From Azolla pinnata (taxonomy: Eukaryota; Streptophyta; Polypodiopsida; Salviniales; Salviniaceae): DNA of 64,000 bases. The DNA is taken from the NCBI GenBank assembly GCA_037176905.1, contig JBBBWG010026524.1, positions 1-64,000 on the forward strand, written 5' to 3'. The notes beneath the pieces were generated by a model. It was given only the letters and a program-made list of their open reading frames with translations. It was not told where the DNA came from and did not search any database. The position numbers and the translations under genes are program-made. Shown piece after piece: positions 32,956-44,979 of the stretch (position 1 is its first letter; the number at the start of each line of letters is the position of its first letter).

Positions 32956-35775
32956 ATGGCGGGCTCATGTCCTCCCCTGTTCTTCTCCTTCAACAGCTCC
33001 TCTCATTTCTCTCAGAGCTCGCCTCCCAGCCATGGAACCTCTCCCCCTTTCTCCCACAAACGAGGACAACAGGAGCAGCAGCAAATCCTCTGTACAACAC
33101 ACAGGAGCAAATCCTCCTTCTCCGTGAAACAACAGCAACCTTCGAATGCATCATCATCATCTTCTGCTTCCATCATTGTAGGAGAAGCGCATTTGAATAC
33201 CTCGTCTTCTGTTTGCATCGAAGTCCGCGACGAGCATCCGAATGCATCATCCGCTGTTTCCATGGAAGCAGAAGAAGGGCATTTGCATACATCAACCTCT
33301 GCTTCCACCGAAGAAGAAGAAAAAGAAGAAGAAGAGGGACAGTCTTTGGATGCATTCTGTTTTGCTAAACGAGGAAGTTGCGATCCTCCTACTGTAGATC
33401 AAAAGGTTGATTCTTCTACTGACTTGACGCGCTTAGAAGAAGCTCTTGCTAGCTCAGATGGACCTCAAATCGCCTCCATCATGATGCAGGTACCCATTCT
33501 CCTGCCCAAATGCATTTTTCTTCATGAATTCATTGTAAGGTCTGGTCTGGAAAATAATGTATTTCTATGCAGCCTTCTCGTTTCTGGATATGGAAAATGT
33601 GGGTTTTTGCATATTTCCCAAGCTATCTTCCAGAAAATGTCCAGCCGCAATGTTGTCACCTGGACAGCTTTGGTCACTTCATTCGTGGAGAATGGCCAAC
33701 CGGAAGAAGCTTTTATGGTATTCGATCATATGGAAGTGGCTGGGGTTGTACCCAACGAGATCACTTTCCTTGCTCTTATCAATGCTTGTGAAAAACTAGG
33801 AACAAAAGAAGGTGGATTCATTCATCAATCAATTGTCGATCATGGGCTCGATGCAGATGTCGCTCTTTCTACTGCCCTTATCAAGTTGTATGCCCAATAT
33901 GGTATAGTGAATAAATCCTGGGGTCTCTTTCACAAAATGGCTCGTAGAGATGTGGTTGCTTGGACAGCTATAATTACAGCTCATGTCAAGCAAGGATTCC
34001 ACAAAGAGGCGTTGCACTTGTTTGATAAAATGAAGGAAGAAAAGGTGAAGCCGAATGCATTCACATTTTCAATTGTTCTCAGTGCCGTAGAGGAGCTGTC
34101 TGAGGGGAAAACTATTCATAGGAATATCACTGAACAAAAGTTAAATGGGCAGAACGTTGTTGCTACTGCCCTTGTGTACATGTATGGAAGATGTGGTTCA
34201 TTGAAAGAGGCACAAGATGCATTCGAGCAGATGAGTAAACCTGATTCGACAGCTTGGACAACTCTAATGAAGGTTTATGTGGAAAATGATGAATCCAAGG
34301 AAGCATTTAAAATCTTTCAGCAAATGCAAGAAAAAAGAATAACTCCAAATGCGGCGACATTCTCTATAATCATAAGTGTATGTGCTGATCTAGAACTGAT
34401 ACAGGAAGGCCGAGAAATCCATGCTCGTATAGTTGCTGAAGGATTTGAGCCTGAGATGTTCGTGGAAAATGCTCTTCTAGACTTGTATAGGAAATGTGGA
34501 GGTCTTGATGATGCCTGTAACCTTTTCTACAAAATGCAACAACATGACGTGGTATCTTGGACTACGATAATGGGAGCTTTTATGGACCACGGCCTCTCAG
34601 ACAATGTCATTTGTCTCTATAACCAAATGCAATGCAAGGGGATTGAGCCTGATCAAGCCGCATTTGTATACGTTCTTAAGGCCTCTGGTAATCTCTGTAG
34701 GCTAGGAGAAGGGCAGCGGATTCATGCCATCATCATTGATCAGGGAATCGGCATAGAAAATATCTTAGGAACATCAGTCATCGAGATGTATGCAAACTGT
34801 GGTGCAATTGACAATGCAGTGGTGGTGTTTGAGAGCATGGCCCATCGTGATGCAACGACGTGGAATACCATCATCATGGCATATGCCCAAGAGGGGCAGG
34901 GAAAGATGGTACTTGAGCTATTCAAAGCAATGAAGCTGAAAAAAGTGGCGCCCACTCCCATGACCTTCGTGGGAATACTCTCTGGATGTAGCCAGTCGGG
35001 CATGGTTGAAGAGGGTTGTGCCTTGTTTGAGTCGATCAATAGAGATTATGATATGAGCCCATCGATCGAGCATTATGGTTGTGTGGTCGATATGCTTGGT
35101 CGAGGTGGATATCTGGAGGAGGCTGAGGATTTCATAGAGAAGAGTCCACTCCCATCAAATGGATGCATATGGTCAGCCCTACTAGGTGCATGTAGAAAGC
35201 ATGGGGATCTAGAACGAGGAACGAGGGCTGCAAAACATGTCATGCTATTTGAACCCGAGAATGCTGCACCGTATGTGTTGCTTTCCACTATCTATTCAGT
35301 AAATAACAGGTGGGATGATGCGCAAAAAGTATTGCAAACTATGGTGACAATGGGTATAAGGAAAAAGCCAGGTTGCACTCTTATTGATGTGAATAACGAG
35401 ATTCACGAATTTTGGGTAAATGATGAGTTGCTTTCAAAGGATCAAGGTATACAAGATGTATTACAGGATTTAGAGAACCGATTGAAAGAGATGGGCCATG
35501 TTCCAAATACAAATCTAGTACTACATGATGTGGACAAAGATCTAAAAGAATACATGCTCGGTCACCACAGCGAGCGGATTGCCCTTGCATTTGGTCTATC
35601 TAACACACCGCCTGGAACCCCTTTGCGTCTTGTCAAAAATCTGCGAACCTGTCCAGATTGTCACGCTGTAATAAAGTTGATATCTAAGATCGTGGATAGA
35701 AAAATTGTTTTAAGGGATACTAATCGGATTCACCACTTTGCAAATGGCTCGTGCTCTTGTGGTGATTACTGGTGA
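32956..35775 (+). CDS. PPR protein, PLS class with E and DYW domains (organelle RNA editing factor)
   Basis: A single uninterrupted frame of 939 residues from the first ATG. Residues 1-130 are Ser/Gln-rich with Glu runs and could include an organelle transit peptide. From about residue 150 there are PLS-type PPR repeats, with recurring cores such as RDVVAWTAIITAHVKQG, HDVVSWTTIMGAFMD and WNTIIMAYAQEGQ. The E/E+ part holds GCIWSALLGACRKHGD and KKPGCTLIDVNNEIHEFW. The DYW deaminase has the HxE zinc motif (HHSERIALAFGL) and CPDCH, and ends GSCSCGDYW. DYW-PPR proteins bind RNA in mitochondria or plastids and carry out C-to-U editing; the target cannot be told from sequence here. Residues 60-140 carry a short coding tandem repeat. 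The gene lacks introns, as is usual for the family. Domain calls are firm; the orthologue is unknown. Confidence 0.95.
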   Translation: MAGSCPPLFFSFNSSSHFSQSSPPSHGTSPPFSHKRGQQEQQQILCTTHRSKSSFSVKQQQPSNASSSSSASIIVGEAHLNTSSSVCIEVRDEHPNASSAVSMEAEEGHLHTSTSASTEEEEKEEEEGQSLDAFCFAKRGSCDPPTVDQKVDSSTDLTRLEEALASSDGPQIASIMMQVPILLPKCIFLHEFIVRSGLENNVFLCSLLVSGYGKCGFLHISQAIFQKMSSRNVVTWTALVTSFVENGQPEEAFMVFDHMEVAGVVPNEITFLALINACEKLGTKEGGFIHQSIVDHGLDADVALSTALIKLYAQYGIVNKSWGLFHKMARRDVVAWTAIITAHVKQGFHKEALHLFDKMKEEKVKPNAFTFSIVLSAVEELSEGKTIHRNITEQKLNGQNVVATALVYMYGRCGSLKEAQDAFEQMSKPDSTAWTTLMKVYVENDESKEAFKIFQQMQEKRITPNAATFSIIISVCADLELIQEGREIHARIVAEGFEPEMFVENALLDLYRKCGGLDDACNLFYKMQQHDVVSWTTIMGAFMDHGLSDNVICLYNQMQCKGIEPDQAAFVYVLKASGNLCRLGEGQRIHAIIIDQGIGIENILGTSVIEMYANCGAIDNAVVVFESMAHRDATTWNTIIMAYAQEGQGKMVLELFKAMKLKKVAPTPMTFVGILSGCSQSGMVEEGCALFESINRDYDMSPSIEHYGCVVDMLGRGGYLEEAEDFIEKSPLPSNGCIWSALLGACRKHGDLERGTRAAKHVMLFEPENAAPYVLLSTIYSVNNRWDDAQKVLQTMVTMGIRKKPGCTLIDVNNEIHEFWVNDELLSKDQGIQDVLQDLENRLKEMGHVPNTNLVLHDVDKDLKEYMLGHHSERIALAFGLSNTPPGTPLRLVKNLRTCPDCHAVIKLISKIVDRKIVLRDTNRIHHFANGSCSCGDYW
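33140..33335 (+). repeat. In-frame coding minisatellite near the PPR N-terminus
   Basis: Three to four degenerate copies of a 54-60 bp unit encode 'HLNTSSSVCIEV', 'HPNASSAVSMEA' and 'HLHTSTSASTEE'-like segments, just before a Glu run. The region is outside the PPR tract and probably disordered. Confidence 0.75.
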
Positions 35776-37286
35776 TGGTACATGATTACAATGCATGTAT
35801 TCATCGTGATCATCATGACCCATGGCTACTTATGGCTACAAGAGAGTCATCACATGGAGAATGAAACGGAAAGCAGGAAAGAGTATAGCCAAAGCTGGAC
35901 TCTTGAATTTACTAGAAAACAAATCTGCTAGCAGTATAACGAGAATATGGCTGTTAATATTGCTACATGATAGCTATATAAAAAGAAAACAGGAGCAAAG
36001 CTGAAAAATGGGGAATTCAATGCTATAAATCCTTTCATTAGTAAGCAAATCAGCTAACAACATAATGAGGATGGATAACTTGAAACATGAGAAATTTTAC
36101 GAAGTTAGTACAAGAGGATTATGAAACTACAAGTGGGCAGATGGCTAATGTAAAATCAGAAGGAAAGCAAGTTGCTTCCGGCAAACACAGTAATCTGGCG
36201 AAGAAATCAGGTACAATTGAAAGAGGCTGTTTTCATGAGCATCTTGGCAGTTATTCGATGCTTTGGACTCAGCAAAGTAAACCAAGATACTGGCTCATTG
36301 AAGTCTTTTGTGGCTTGTGGACTTTAAAATTTGTCTAGGACTTCATTTGGCAATCACAGCAATCTGATTGTGCCTTGCTTCTATCAGAAAAAGGCATAAG
36401 AAAGAACTTTGGCATCAAGAACTTATGGCACACTATGGAAATTCATCAAATGTCTGCATTTGGTTAATTCTGTTTGCAGTGAGGAATTGAGTCCATTTTA
36501 ATGGTGAGTGGACCATCAATGTTACTGCTGCATACATTTTGCTTCATAATATGAGCCATGACAGGCTCACACCCAGAAGATTTGTAAGAAAGGTTTCAAT
36601 ATCCAATTGAAAAGAAAAGGAACTGGTACGCTTCACTATCAACTCTTGTAGTTTAGCATTGCTGGAACAATCTACCTCATTTCTTACAATGATGGGAAAA
36701 GTTACACCAGATGTAGGTTTTTCATCATAATTTACCAATCGGTCAAGGAGAAGTCCTCTGAGATGAGAAGTTCTTCAAAGAGTCGTATATAAAATATTGG
36801 AAGACAAGTAACCTAACAAGCCAGCAGGAACTAGGCTACCATTATTCATTCTAAGTTTTATGTAATCTGCTTTTTCAGATTATTAAGTGCCAATTTTAGT
36901 TTAACATTGCACCCTTTCTATTGAAATTTGATGCATACGCGCGCATTTTAGAAATCGATTTTGATATTCAATTGAATAGCAGCTGGGGCAGTTCTATTAT
37001 TTTGTAGTTAAAATTGTCGATTATTGGTGTCATCCTTTTATCTTTACCGTATCCATTTCCATAAAAAGTTCATAAAATGGGTAATGATTACCTTTGAGAA
37101 TAGGAAATTGCAACTATCAAAGGCCAGAATTATGCATTTCCATTGCTAACAGTTCCCCGGATCATAGCCATCTTTGAATTATGCCCATGGTTCTGTGTCA
37201 TATGAGCTCATTCTAAGATTTTTCTGGTACATCTGCAATATGTTGAAATTAGCCATGGCAACCATCATCTTTGTTTCTCCACCTCT
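35776..37286. other. Convergent spacer between PPR and glycosyltransferase genes
   Basis: AT-rich sequence with no recognised gene. It must hold the 3' UTRs of both converging genes. Two loosely similar segments, 'gaaaacaaatctgctagcag' (about 35917) and 'gtaagcaaatcagctaacaa' (about 36041), suggest a small local duplication. Confidence 0.5.
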
Positions 37287-38690
37287 TCAGATGCTGTGTT
37301 TCTGTTTGCTTTCAATGGAAATTACTGGTGCATCCTCCAGAATAGCAACCAACTGCTCAGCATTGGCATCCTCATCCCATGAGAGGCTCCTCTTCGATGC
37401 GGCCCAAGCAACCTCTGCAAGGCGCTGCTTATCCATGATAATATGTTTGATTCTATCAACAATGTCAGACAGAGCACCTGTAAGATCGATGCCGAGAACT
37501 TGGCCTTTGTTTGGATCGAGAAACTCTGCTGCACCTACTGCTCCACCAGGACCCAAATGCACCACAGAGGGGGACCGGAAAGCAGCAGCCTCAACAATGG
37601 TCATGCCATAGGCATCATATATGCACGGATGTACATTCAAGAGTGTCTGAGAGTAAAGCTCCGAAAGCCGAGTTGCATCCATAAAACCTTCGTATATGAT
37701 CGCCTCAGGCATTGCAGCCTTGATTCTGGATTTGGTTTCATCGGCATAAACACTCATCTTGTTTGCACCGCCGCAAAGGAAAGGAACGATGTTCTCCTCC
37801 CTAAGAAACCCAACTAGAGCTTCGACAATCGAGGCAAAAAGTTCGGCATTCTTCTCCGGGGAAATTCGCACGCAGCAAGAGAGAAATCTCCTCCCATTTA
37901 GCCATTCATCCACGGTTTGAGCTTGGGTGATGGAGCTTGAAGCAAGAGCAATGGTGCATAAATCCTCTCTTAGTGGAGGAAAATGAGGCTTTGGCACAAC
38001 ACCTGGCTTAATGCCTCTTCCGAGGGTCGTGGCCAGTATGTGTGCATCTCTAGAGCTCAAAGCTGAAACCGCAGACGCAAGGGCCACGCCTTTGGACTCC
38101 ATGTCCTCATAGAACTTCTTCTCAGCCTCTGCATTGTCACCTTGATACTCAGAAATGGTATATATTCTAAAATTTAGAAAAGCCATGCGCCAATGAGGGC
38201 CACCCATGGAATGGCATAGTGCCTCAAAAGCAGGAACAGATGACCAATCAACTACTAGAGCCCAAGATGGATCGAATCTTAGAAGTTTCTCTTTGTAGAC
38301 AGCGATCCGATCTGCAAAGCTCTTCCAAGGAGACTTCCAATCTAGTCTTCCCCATCCATTTGGATCAACGTCTACTTCCAGCTCATATATACCCAACTCC
38401 GTATCCTTCCGCAAGTCGGGATTTTCCACTGAATGCTCTTCGAGTCCTATTTTTCCACCCGCCTCGCCTCGTGCATTCTCATCATCAAAATGTGTCCTTG
38501 TCCTTGTATTAGAATTGGCTGATAACATCAGCACGTCTTGCGCCGGTTTGCCACTGACAACCAGAACCGTGTGACCTCTTCGTGCCAAAGACCTTGCTAT
38601 TGACTGAGCATAGATACCATTTCCGCTAAATGTTCCTCTCCGGAACTCGAGGGTGATAATCACAATCTTAAGAAGCCTTTGATCATTCAT
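37287..38690 (-). CDS. Glycosyltransferase, GT4-type (glycosyl transferases group 1)
   Basis: From the first in-frame ATG (38690) the protein has 467 residues. It has a GT-B fold signature: N-terminal KIVIITLEFRRGTFSGNGIY with the Gly-rich loop, ARRGHTVLVVSGKP, and in the C-terminal half VRISPEKN, followed by NVHPCIYDAYGMTIVEAAAF, the E-x7-E-type nucleotide-sugar site. Plant relatives are uncharacterised family-4 enzymes, probably of the endomembrane system. The frame stays open 114 bases upstream to a stop near 38812, and that part would encode WRFLRDLFLAILLFSGFLV, a good signal anchor. So a further upstream exon or non-ATG start probably exists; I could not fix it. The donor sugar and acceptor are unknown. 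Confidence 0.82.
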   Translation of the reverse strand: MNDQRLLKIVIITLEFRRGTFSGNGIYAQSIARSLARRGHTVLVVSGKPAQDVLMLSANSNTRTRTHFDDENARGEAGGKIGLEEHSVENPDLRKDTELGIYELEVDVDPNGWGRLDWKSPWKSFADRIAVYKEKLLRFDPSWALVVDWSSVPAFEALCHSMGGPHWRMAFLNFRIYTISEYQGDNAEAEKKFYEDMESKGVALASAVSALSSRDAHILATTLGRGIKPGVVPKPHFPPLREDLCTIALASSSITQAQTVDEWLNGRRFLSCCVRISPEKNAELFASIVEALVGFLREENIVPFLCGGANKMSVYADETKSRIKAAMPEAIIYEGFMDATRLSELYSQTLLNVHPCIYDAYGMTIVEAAAFRSPSVVHLGPGGAVGAAEFLDPNKGQVLGIDLTGALSDIVDRIKHIIMDKQRLAEVAWAASKRSLSWDEDANAEQLVAILEDAPVISIESKQKHSI

Positions 38691-40622
38691 CTGCAAAGGG
38701 TACGGCAGAGGAGGATGGGGCAGCTGCGGGGGCACCAAAAACCCAGAGAAAAGGAGAATTGCAAGGAAAAGATCTCTAAGAAACCTCCAAGAAGCACCTT
38801 GCAATATATGAAACTAAATTAGGATACGAATTTCTATGATTGACCACGGCTTACTCAGCACATAAAGTCTAGTAATGCAGATCGAGAACTCATACACTCA
38901 TACATATCTGAGGTGATATTGGGGCAATCCCCACACGGAAATTAAGTGGGATTGTTGCAATGTATTAGCACAACAATGTTTCTGGAGGTCCAATCTTGTG
39001 TACTGTTTGATCAGAAAAGGGGTTTGCGTACTTGGGCATTATCTAAACATTTTTTCTGACTGATCATGGATATCAACTACAATGCCCGGATAGATGAGGA
39101 GACGGGTCCGTGATGGATCTAAAAACAAGCATTCTGTGGACATTCTTTGGCATGCTAAGCTATGAACAACAACGTTACAGGAAAGAAGCAGAAGCGAGAA
39201 CAAAACGGAAAGCTCATGCAGGATGCCCATACACCGTTGGTCTATAACTGTGCATGAATCTGGAGCATTACAGATCCAAGAAAGCATACCTGCGATTCTC
39301 CTGTCCTTGAAATGCATAGACGGATGGAGAAGCCCCTTCTTCACTACACAAAGAATCGCTTTGTGACAAGACAAATTATGTTATGTGAAACGATCTTCAA
39401 AAGTTCACAGGGCAGTAAATTTGACAACTACATTTTGCTGATTTCCAACTACCAACGGAAATGGAAGTTTTACCAAAGAATGGCACCCAATTCTGCATCT
39501 TAAAAGCCCAGAAATCCTGATCAGAAATCTTAGGTTACTGTGACAAAACTTTATCATCGATAATGTGCGAGAACAAATCTTGTTGGATATTTGCTTCACA
39601 AAAGTGGGCGCTTGTCCTTGGATAGAAAACGAGGCTTTTTGCCGGTGCTGAAAGCAAGAATCAATTGATATCAGGATTCTAGGAAGTGAATAAGAAAGCT
39701 TCAATAGAGAAATTAACATGCGGATAGCTGTCCATCTTTGTTCCACACATGAGTTTTTCGCATCATGAACAAAAGATGGTTCAACACAGACAGTCTTTGG
39801 AGAAACACTTGTCAGTTTACACAAGATTTGTCAAACCCATGCACAAGATTGCATCTATTCGTGAAGGTTTTTCCAAACCAATTATTTCCATTGAGCTGTG
39901 CTTTTACGAGCCATTCAGTTACATAATTTATGCTGGAATGCATGAAGGCCTTGACAAGTCATAAAATGAAAGGATTTTGTTGAGCAAAATCTCTTTTTGA
40001 ACGGAATCCGGGGAAATTTTTCAAAAACATGTCCTCTTTGCCTCAACCAGAAATCCTTCCTCACAACGTCAGCACTTGGTTTGTGCACCCGCATATATAT
40101 ATATATATATATATGGCTCCAGTAACACTATTATCAGATACCAGGTCAACAGACAATGAAGACATAACAAATGGCACATGACAGGTAGCACAACGATTTG
40201 CTTAATTGCAATTTGAAACCTTCGGAATATAGAAAGGTACTCCATTAACCCCTCCCTCATAGTCTTACTGTAATGGCACCAGATCCCATGTTCATATTAC
40301 AAACCTCTTTTTCTGAGAAGGGACACAAACATTTAGCTCCGTGTCTGCTATGGTCGTTAAGGTCCATAGGAGTGTGTCCACCGTTGGTTCACCAAGCAGA
40401 GTACAAATGCATTTTTCACAAAATGGAAGCACGGGGTCTGAAAAGAGGGCTAAATGTCCTACCGGAAATGACCCATTTTGGAAAATGGTTGATGCATGTA
40501 GAGGTGTTATAGAGGATATAATTGGTTATGTCGCTATTTACCCTTCTGAAAGACCGTTCCTCTCTCTCTCTCTCTCCCTCTCACTATTCTACATGAAAAG
40601 TTTTAACCACCGGTTGCAATAC
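38691..40622. other. Spacer between SPF30-like and glycosyltransferase genes
   Basis: No recognised coding region apart from a possible missing 5' exon of the glycosyltransferase. It contains an (AT)n run near 40095-40114 and a (TC)n run near 40559-40578, just beyond the SPF30-like stop codon. The open frames in this part carry no known domain. Confidence 0.5.
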
Positions 40623-43600
40623 CTATCCTTCTTCCTCATTGCCCACTTTAAGATTCAAGTACTTCTCGCGTTTCTGGAAATCGGTGATACCTTTGCCACT
40701 GCCAGTTACCCCCACTTTGCCTTTCGGATCATCTGGAGACTTGAAGATACTTTCACGCTTACCGCCAGTGAAGTAGCCAACCTGCATCAATATCTAGATA
40801 AATGAGATCCGTACAAAATATATGATTCTCCACAAGAGTGCACCAGCAGCGATAAGTGAAGAAAAACCACAAGCAGACTTGAGGCACAAATTGGTCTGCA
40901 TACTACATTAATCACAAACAGATTGAAGGGTGGCAGTAATAAGTAGCTGAAGTCTACAGGTTTCATAGAATGAAAATATTAAATCACAGTCCAATCTATA
41001 AACAAACATGATGCAAAATCTATAATGGGCCTCAAGTTCTTATACCTTTCTAGATTTTCCCTTGGTAGATTGGAACTGTTGCCAGGAATTCTGCCTCTTA
41101 TTCTGAGCAGATTCCAATTGCTCGAATCTCATCCGAGACTTGAATGCATGGATTTTCTTCCGCTTTGCAGATTTCTAAAATAAAACCAGTAATCAGTACA
41201 TAACCATTTACAACTCATAACTGTGAAGATAAGAACTTGAATAATACAACAAACCCAAAATACAGCTGACTTATTGGTATTTTTCCAGAATGTGCAGGAG
41301 TACACGTTTCTCCCAAGTAAATCAGCGGTATTTCAGAATTTCTAACTTAAAACTGTTTTTAGACAACTTACCACATTTTCAGGGTCATCTGGCTTTATCT
41401 GTAATTTAGCGGGCAATCCCCTTGGGGCAATTTCTGCTTCAGCACTCTGAGCAATCTTGCGTTTTAATGCCAATCGAGCTGCCTCTGCTTCCTTTTCAGC
41501 ATTGAAGAATGCGTTTACCTCACCTCTTTCTCGTATTCTCTCATTATCAACCTGTCCCCAAAACCCCGCATTCACTTTAATAACATAAAGTTGCAAACAC
41601 CTACAATTGATGATCTCTATTTATGACACATATCAATGCAGACTGAATACATACGGTCAAAATATATTCAAACTTTCTGGAAATGGCATTGGGAGAAGCT
41701 AACTTAATAATTAGCAAAGTGATGAGCACTATGATTCGGCAGAAGAAATCTATCCAAAAGATAACATTAATCTGTACAGACACAAGCCACCCGCTAAACT
41801 TTAAGTTTGCAAGACCATTTCTTTTCTCTCATGTCTTGGGCATTCAAGAAAGCACATGCTGCTCAACAACTTGCTTTAAAGGGCAGACCATCAAAAATCA
41901 TACATAAAAGATATGGTCCATATCTTCAATATCTAATTTGCTTCAACACAGGTGTGCTAAGCTCTAACCATAATGGACAAGAAACATTTGGCATAACCAC
42001 TAGTTCATCCAATTTTGAGGACTATCAGCCACAGATATTTCATTTCAACATAAGAGTATTGGTAATAATATAAATATTTGAAGGTACGTACAGCATTTCT
42101 GAATGCGTAGGTCCAACATTGAAACGGAGCTGAACTTTCTAAGCCACATTGGCATCTCAAGAAATGACTTGTCTGGAAGTCAATTGTTGATTCTCAATCT
42201 ACGACAGATGATGCATCTTTATCTATCTCAGATGCTTCAAGAAAGGCAAGCTACCCATATAAAGCTAATGGATACCATTGATACCCAGACCATGGACGCG
42301 TGGAGTTTGTTGGCAATACTCATACTGATACAGACGATACTAACGTGAGATCTCCTTCAAATAAAAATGTAGCTATTAAAAAGACTATAAAGAAAATTTC
42401 AATCCTTAATTCATCTCCCTTGAGTTGAATATCGAACAAATTCAGTCAGTTGCTGCCAGTTGCATAATCATAAGAAGGACAACCACTTTAAGTATGTCTG
42501 ACCTCCTCTTTGTTACCCCATCCTTCAAAAACAACCAAATAGCCAAGAGGGGTGATGGCTTCAACGATTGCATCATACCTAAAACAAAATCAAAAAACTA
42601 TTAGCACCTGGGCTTTTGTTCTTTTACTGAAACTTATGCATGCTTTTTCATGATAGGATGCATGCAGCAAAAATTTGCATGTTAGACATTATAAAACAGA
42701 CATAAAATTTCATGAAACCAGTTCATCCATTTACCATTCACCATCTGTACTCCAGACTGCTTGAACCTTAGTTCCCACATCAAATTTTGTTTCTTTGGAT
42801 AGCTGAAAGCAGTGTTTTCAATTAGACAGCTGAAATTCAAATTTCAAATTTAGGCACAGCTGATGTTCTTACATCTTGTCCTCGAGTATGGGTGTCCAAA
42901 TCATTCAGCTGATAGTGTGATGAGTCATCTGAGGGCAGCAGGTCTTCTGTGAGCTCAATTACCTTCATCAAAACCACGAGTTCAACATCATTTAAAACTT
43001 TCAAAACTAAAAGCTTTTTCACACAGTAGACAGCTACAGGAATGATGGTATTTATGCATAAGACATAGTGCTTTCTCCTGCAAGTCACCATCTATGCAAC
43101 ATCTGAAACCTTATTTATGTTAAGCTTCAGCCATGACTCTCCTGGAGTTGGAGAAGATAAACCCTCCTTGCATTGAAATCGAATAAAAGTCATATTGTGC
43201 TGCCCTGCTTGAACAACATTGGTGACTCCTTTAGGACACTGAACTAGGCTACATTTATTGTGATGTTCATGATGAGGTGAGGCAAGGTAGCCTTTTTCAT
43301 GTACACCTTTAATTTAACACAAAGACAAAGCATTCATAATTGTACCTTTGCTCACCCATTATCCTTCACAGGAGGTCATTTTTGGACTCTATTCACCTGT
43401 CCCCGTCGGAAAAAAACCCTAATGATCTTGCTTCATCAGATACTGTTATTTGATTTATCACTTGATACTAATCCCTTCCTAATTCTTACCTCTAGCAGGC
43501 CCACCCGTATTCCTTCATACTCTGAGTTGGTTGGATCAGACGCAAGAAGCTTTTCCACCTGGAAAAATAAAGTAAGGACACTTTTATTCACTAATTTATA

Positions 43601-44644
43601 AAGGACGTTTTCTTATATAAGCATTTTACGAAAGTAGTACAAACTATCATAGCCAAAATCCCTCTTGCCTATATACGTTAACATGACTTTCTCTGCATAA
43701 AATGCTCAGAAGATTGAAAAAATCAACCAAAAAGCTATCAGATTCTACCCCAGCTATTTTCATCTTTCAGGGAAGCTCTTTCCTGTAAACTTTCTTGATT
43801 CTTCTGCAAGACATGTCAGATGATAAAGAGAAACACTGAAAACTCATGAAATAATGTCTCTAACTTCTCTAACCTATTAAGATCCTCTTCGGCAGATACT
43901 TTCTATGACTTCTTCCATATTTTCGCTTCCTCATATATTTTTCTATGGATTACTTTTACAAAGAAATCACAGTAGACAGTGCGAAGACCAACAAAGAGGC
44001 TGCAAGATTCACCCCCGGTAACCCTCATCTATTGAAGATTACTCTTCGTAAAACTCTACCATATTTCAAGGTTTCTCTCTTCTTATACTCTGTCGTGCTT
44101 GTTCTCTGCAGGAAACATTAGATGAATAGAAAACATTGCAAAAACCTATGAAATTCAGTACGGATCTTTTTTCCACATAAACTTTCTGCAACCACTTCAA
44201 TTTATATTCCTCGATTACCTCTCTACTGCTACTTTATGATGAAAATATACCCCAGAAGCATCCATTCGTAACTATCTTCCTTGCTTTATGACAAGCTCTG
44301 AGGTGATATTGTGTGGCATATTCAATCAAATGATTAAATCTCACTCACGGATGTAAAATGTTCCCTACCTTATGACCTCCACAGAATATTCTACGTTTTT
44401 CTTCAATAAGAAGTAGATTCAAGAACATAAAAGAGTATGAACATTGCTTTCAGGTATTCTCAACCATTAAAAACCACTTCTTCTTCTTCTTCGCCTCCTT
44501 CTCCTGGTGTTGCTTCTCTCTATCTCAGTCTCCATTTTTCTTCTTTTTCTTCTTCTTCTTCTTCTTCTTCTTCTTCTTCTTCTTCTTCTTCCTTTGAGTT
44601 TTCGTCCCTTCTTTCTTTCCTTCCGTTTCTTTCATTTTTCTTCC

Positions 44645-44675
<31 letters not shown>

Positions 44676-44905
44676 CTTCTTCTTCCTCCTCTTTGAAATC
44701 AGAACCCCACGCTTCCTCAGAAAATGTTTACGGAGGTCGAGTCCTCTAGTGCTTTTCCCCATGGATTCTTCTTCTTCTTACACCGTGAGAGAACGAGAGG
44801 ACGAGAAGAAAATAAAAAGGTAAGCACCTGTTTCAGCTGTTCCTTGTAATTGACGAGGTTTGCTCGGAGATCGTCGATAGAGAGCTCCTCGTCGAGGTCC
44901 GCCAT
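40623..44905 (-). CDS. SPF30: SPF30/SMNDC1-like Tudor-domain splicing factor
   Basis: Minus-strand model: exons 44905-44828, 43558-43490, 42962-42873, 42802-42735, 42578-42503, 41551-41372, 41174-41046 and 40781-40623, giving 282 residues (Arabidopsis SPF30 about 300). It starts MADLDEELSIDDLRANL, followed by the YKEQLKQVEKLLASD helix. The Tudor domain (about 90-135) has GTKVQAVWSTDGEWYDAIVE and GYLVVFEGWGNKEEV. The C-terminus has KKIHAFKSRMRFEQLE and NSWQQFQSTKGKSRK, then GYFTGGKRESIFKSPDDP, all SPF30 hallmarks. The Tudor domain binds symmetrically dimethylated arginines on Sm proteins, and SPF30 acts in U2 and tri-snRNP spliceosome assembly in the nucleus. All introns are GT-AG. Intron 1 (1.27 kb) carries long CTT repeats. 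Upstream lies a minisatellite. Confidence 0.94.
44476..44700. repeat. (CTT)n microsatellites in SPF30 intron 1
   Basis: Two long runs of ctt, about 44538-44592 and 44644-44686, are separated by pyrimidine-rich sequence. They lie in the first intron, close to exon 1. The apparent poly-Ser, poly-Phe and poly-Lys/Glu open frames here are by-products. Confidence 0.85.
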
Positions 44906-44979
44906 AGCTTCTGTGTCTGTGCGCCTCTCGCCGAAAAGAAAGATCGCGAAGAAAACACACTAGAGCAAATGAATGAATG

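Noticed and set aside
39039-39824. Minus-strand open frames of 111 and 139 codons between the glycosyltransferase and SPF30 genes
   Set aside because: No recognisable domain. One could hide a short upstream exon of the glycosyltransferase, but nothing in the sequence fixes it.
42100-42350. Possible retroelement or coding fragment in SPF30 intron 5 (plus strand)
   Set aside because: An 81-codon frame shows no motif that I can tie to any element family.
44437-44823. Ser/Phe-rich open frame on the plus strand
   Set aside because: It arises from CTT runs within SPF30 intron 1 and shows no domain.
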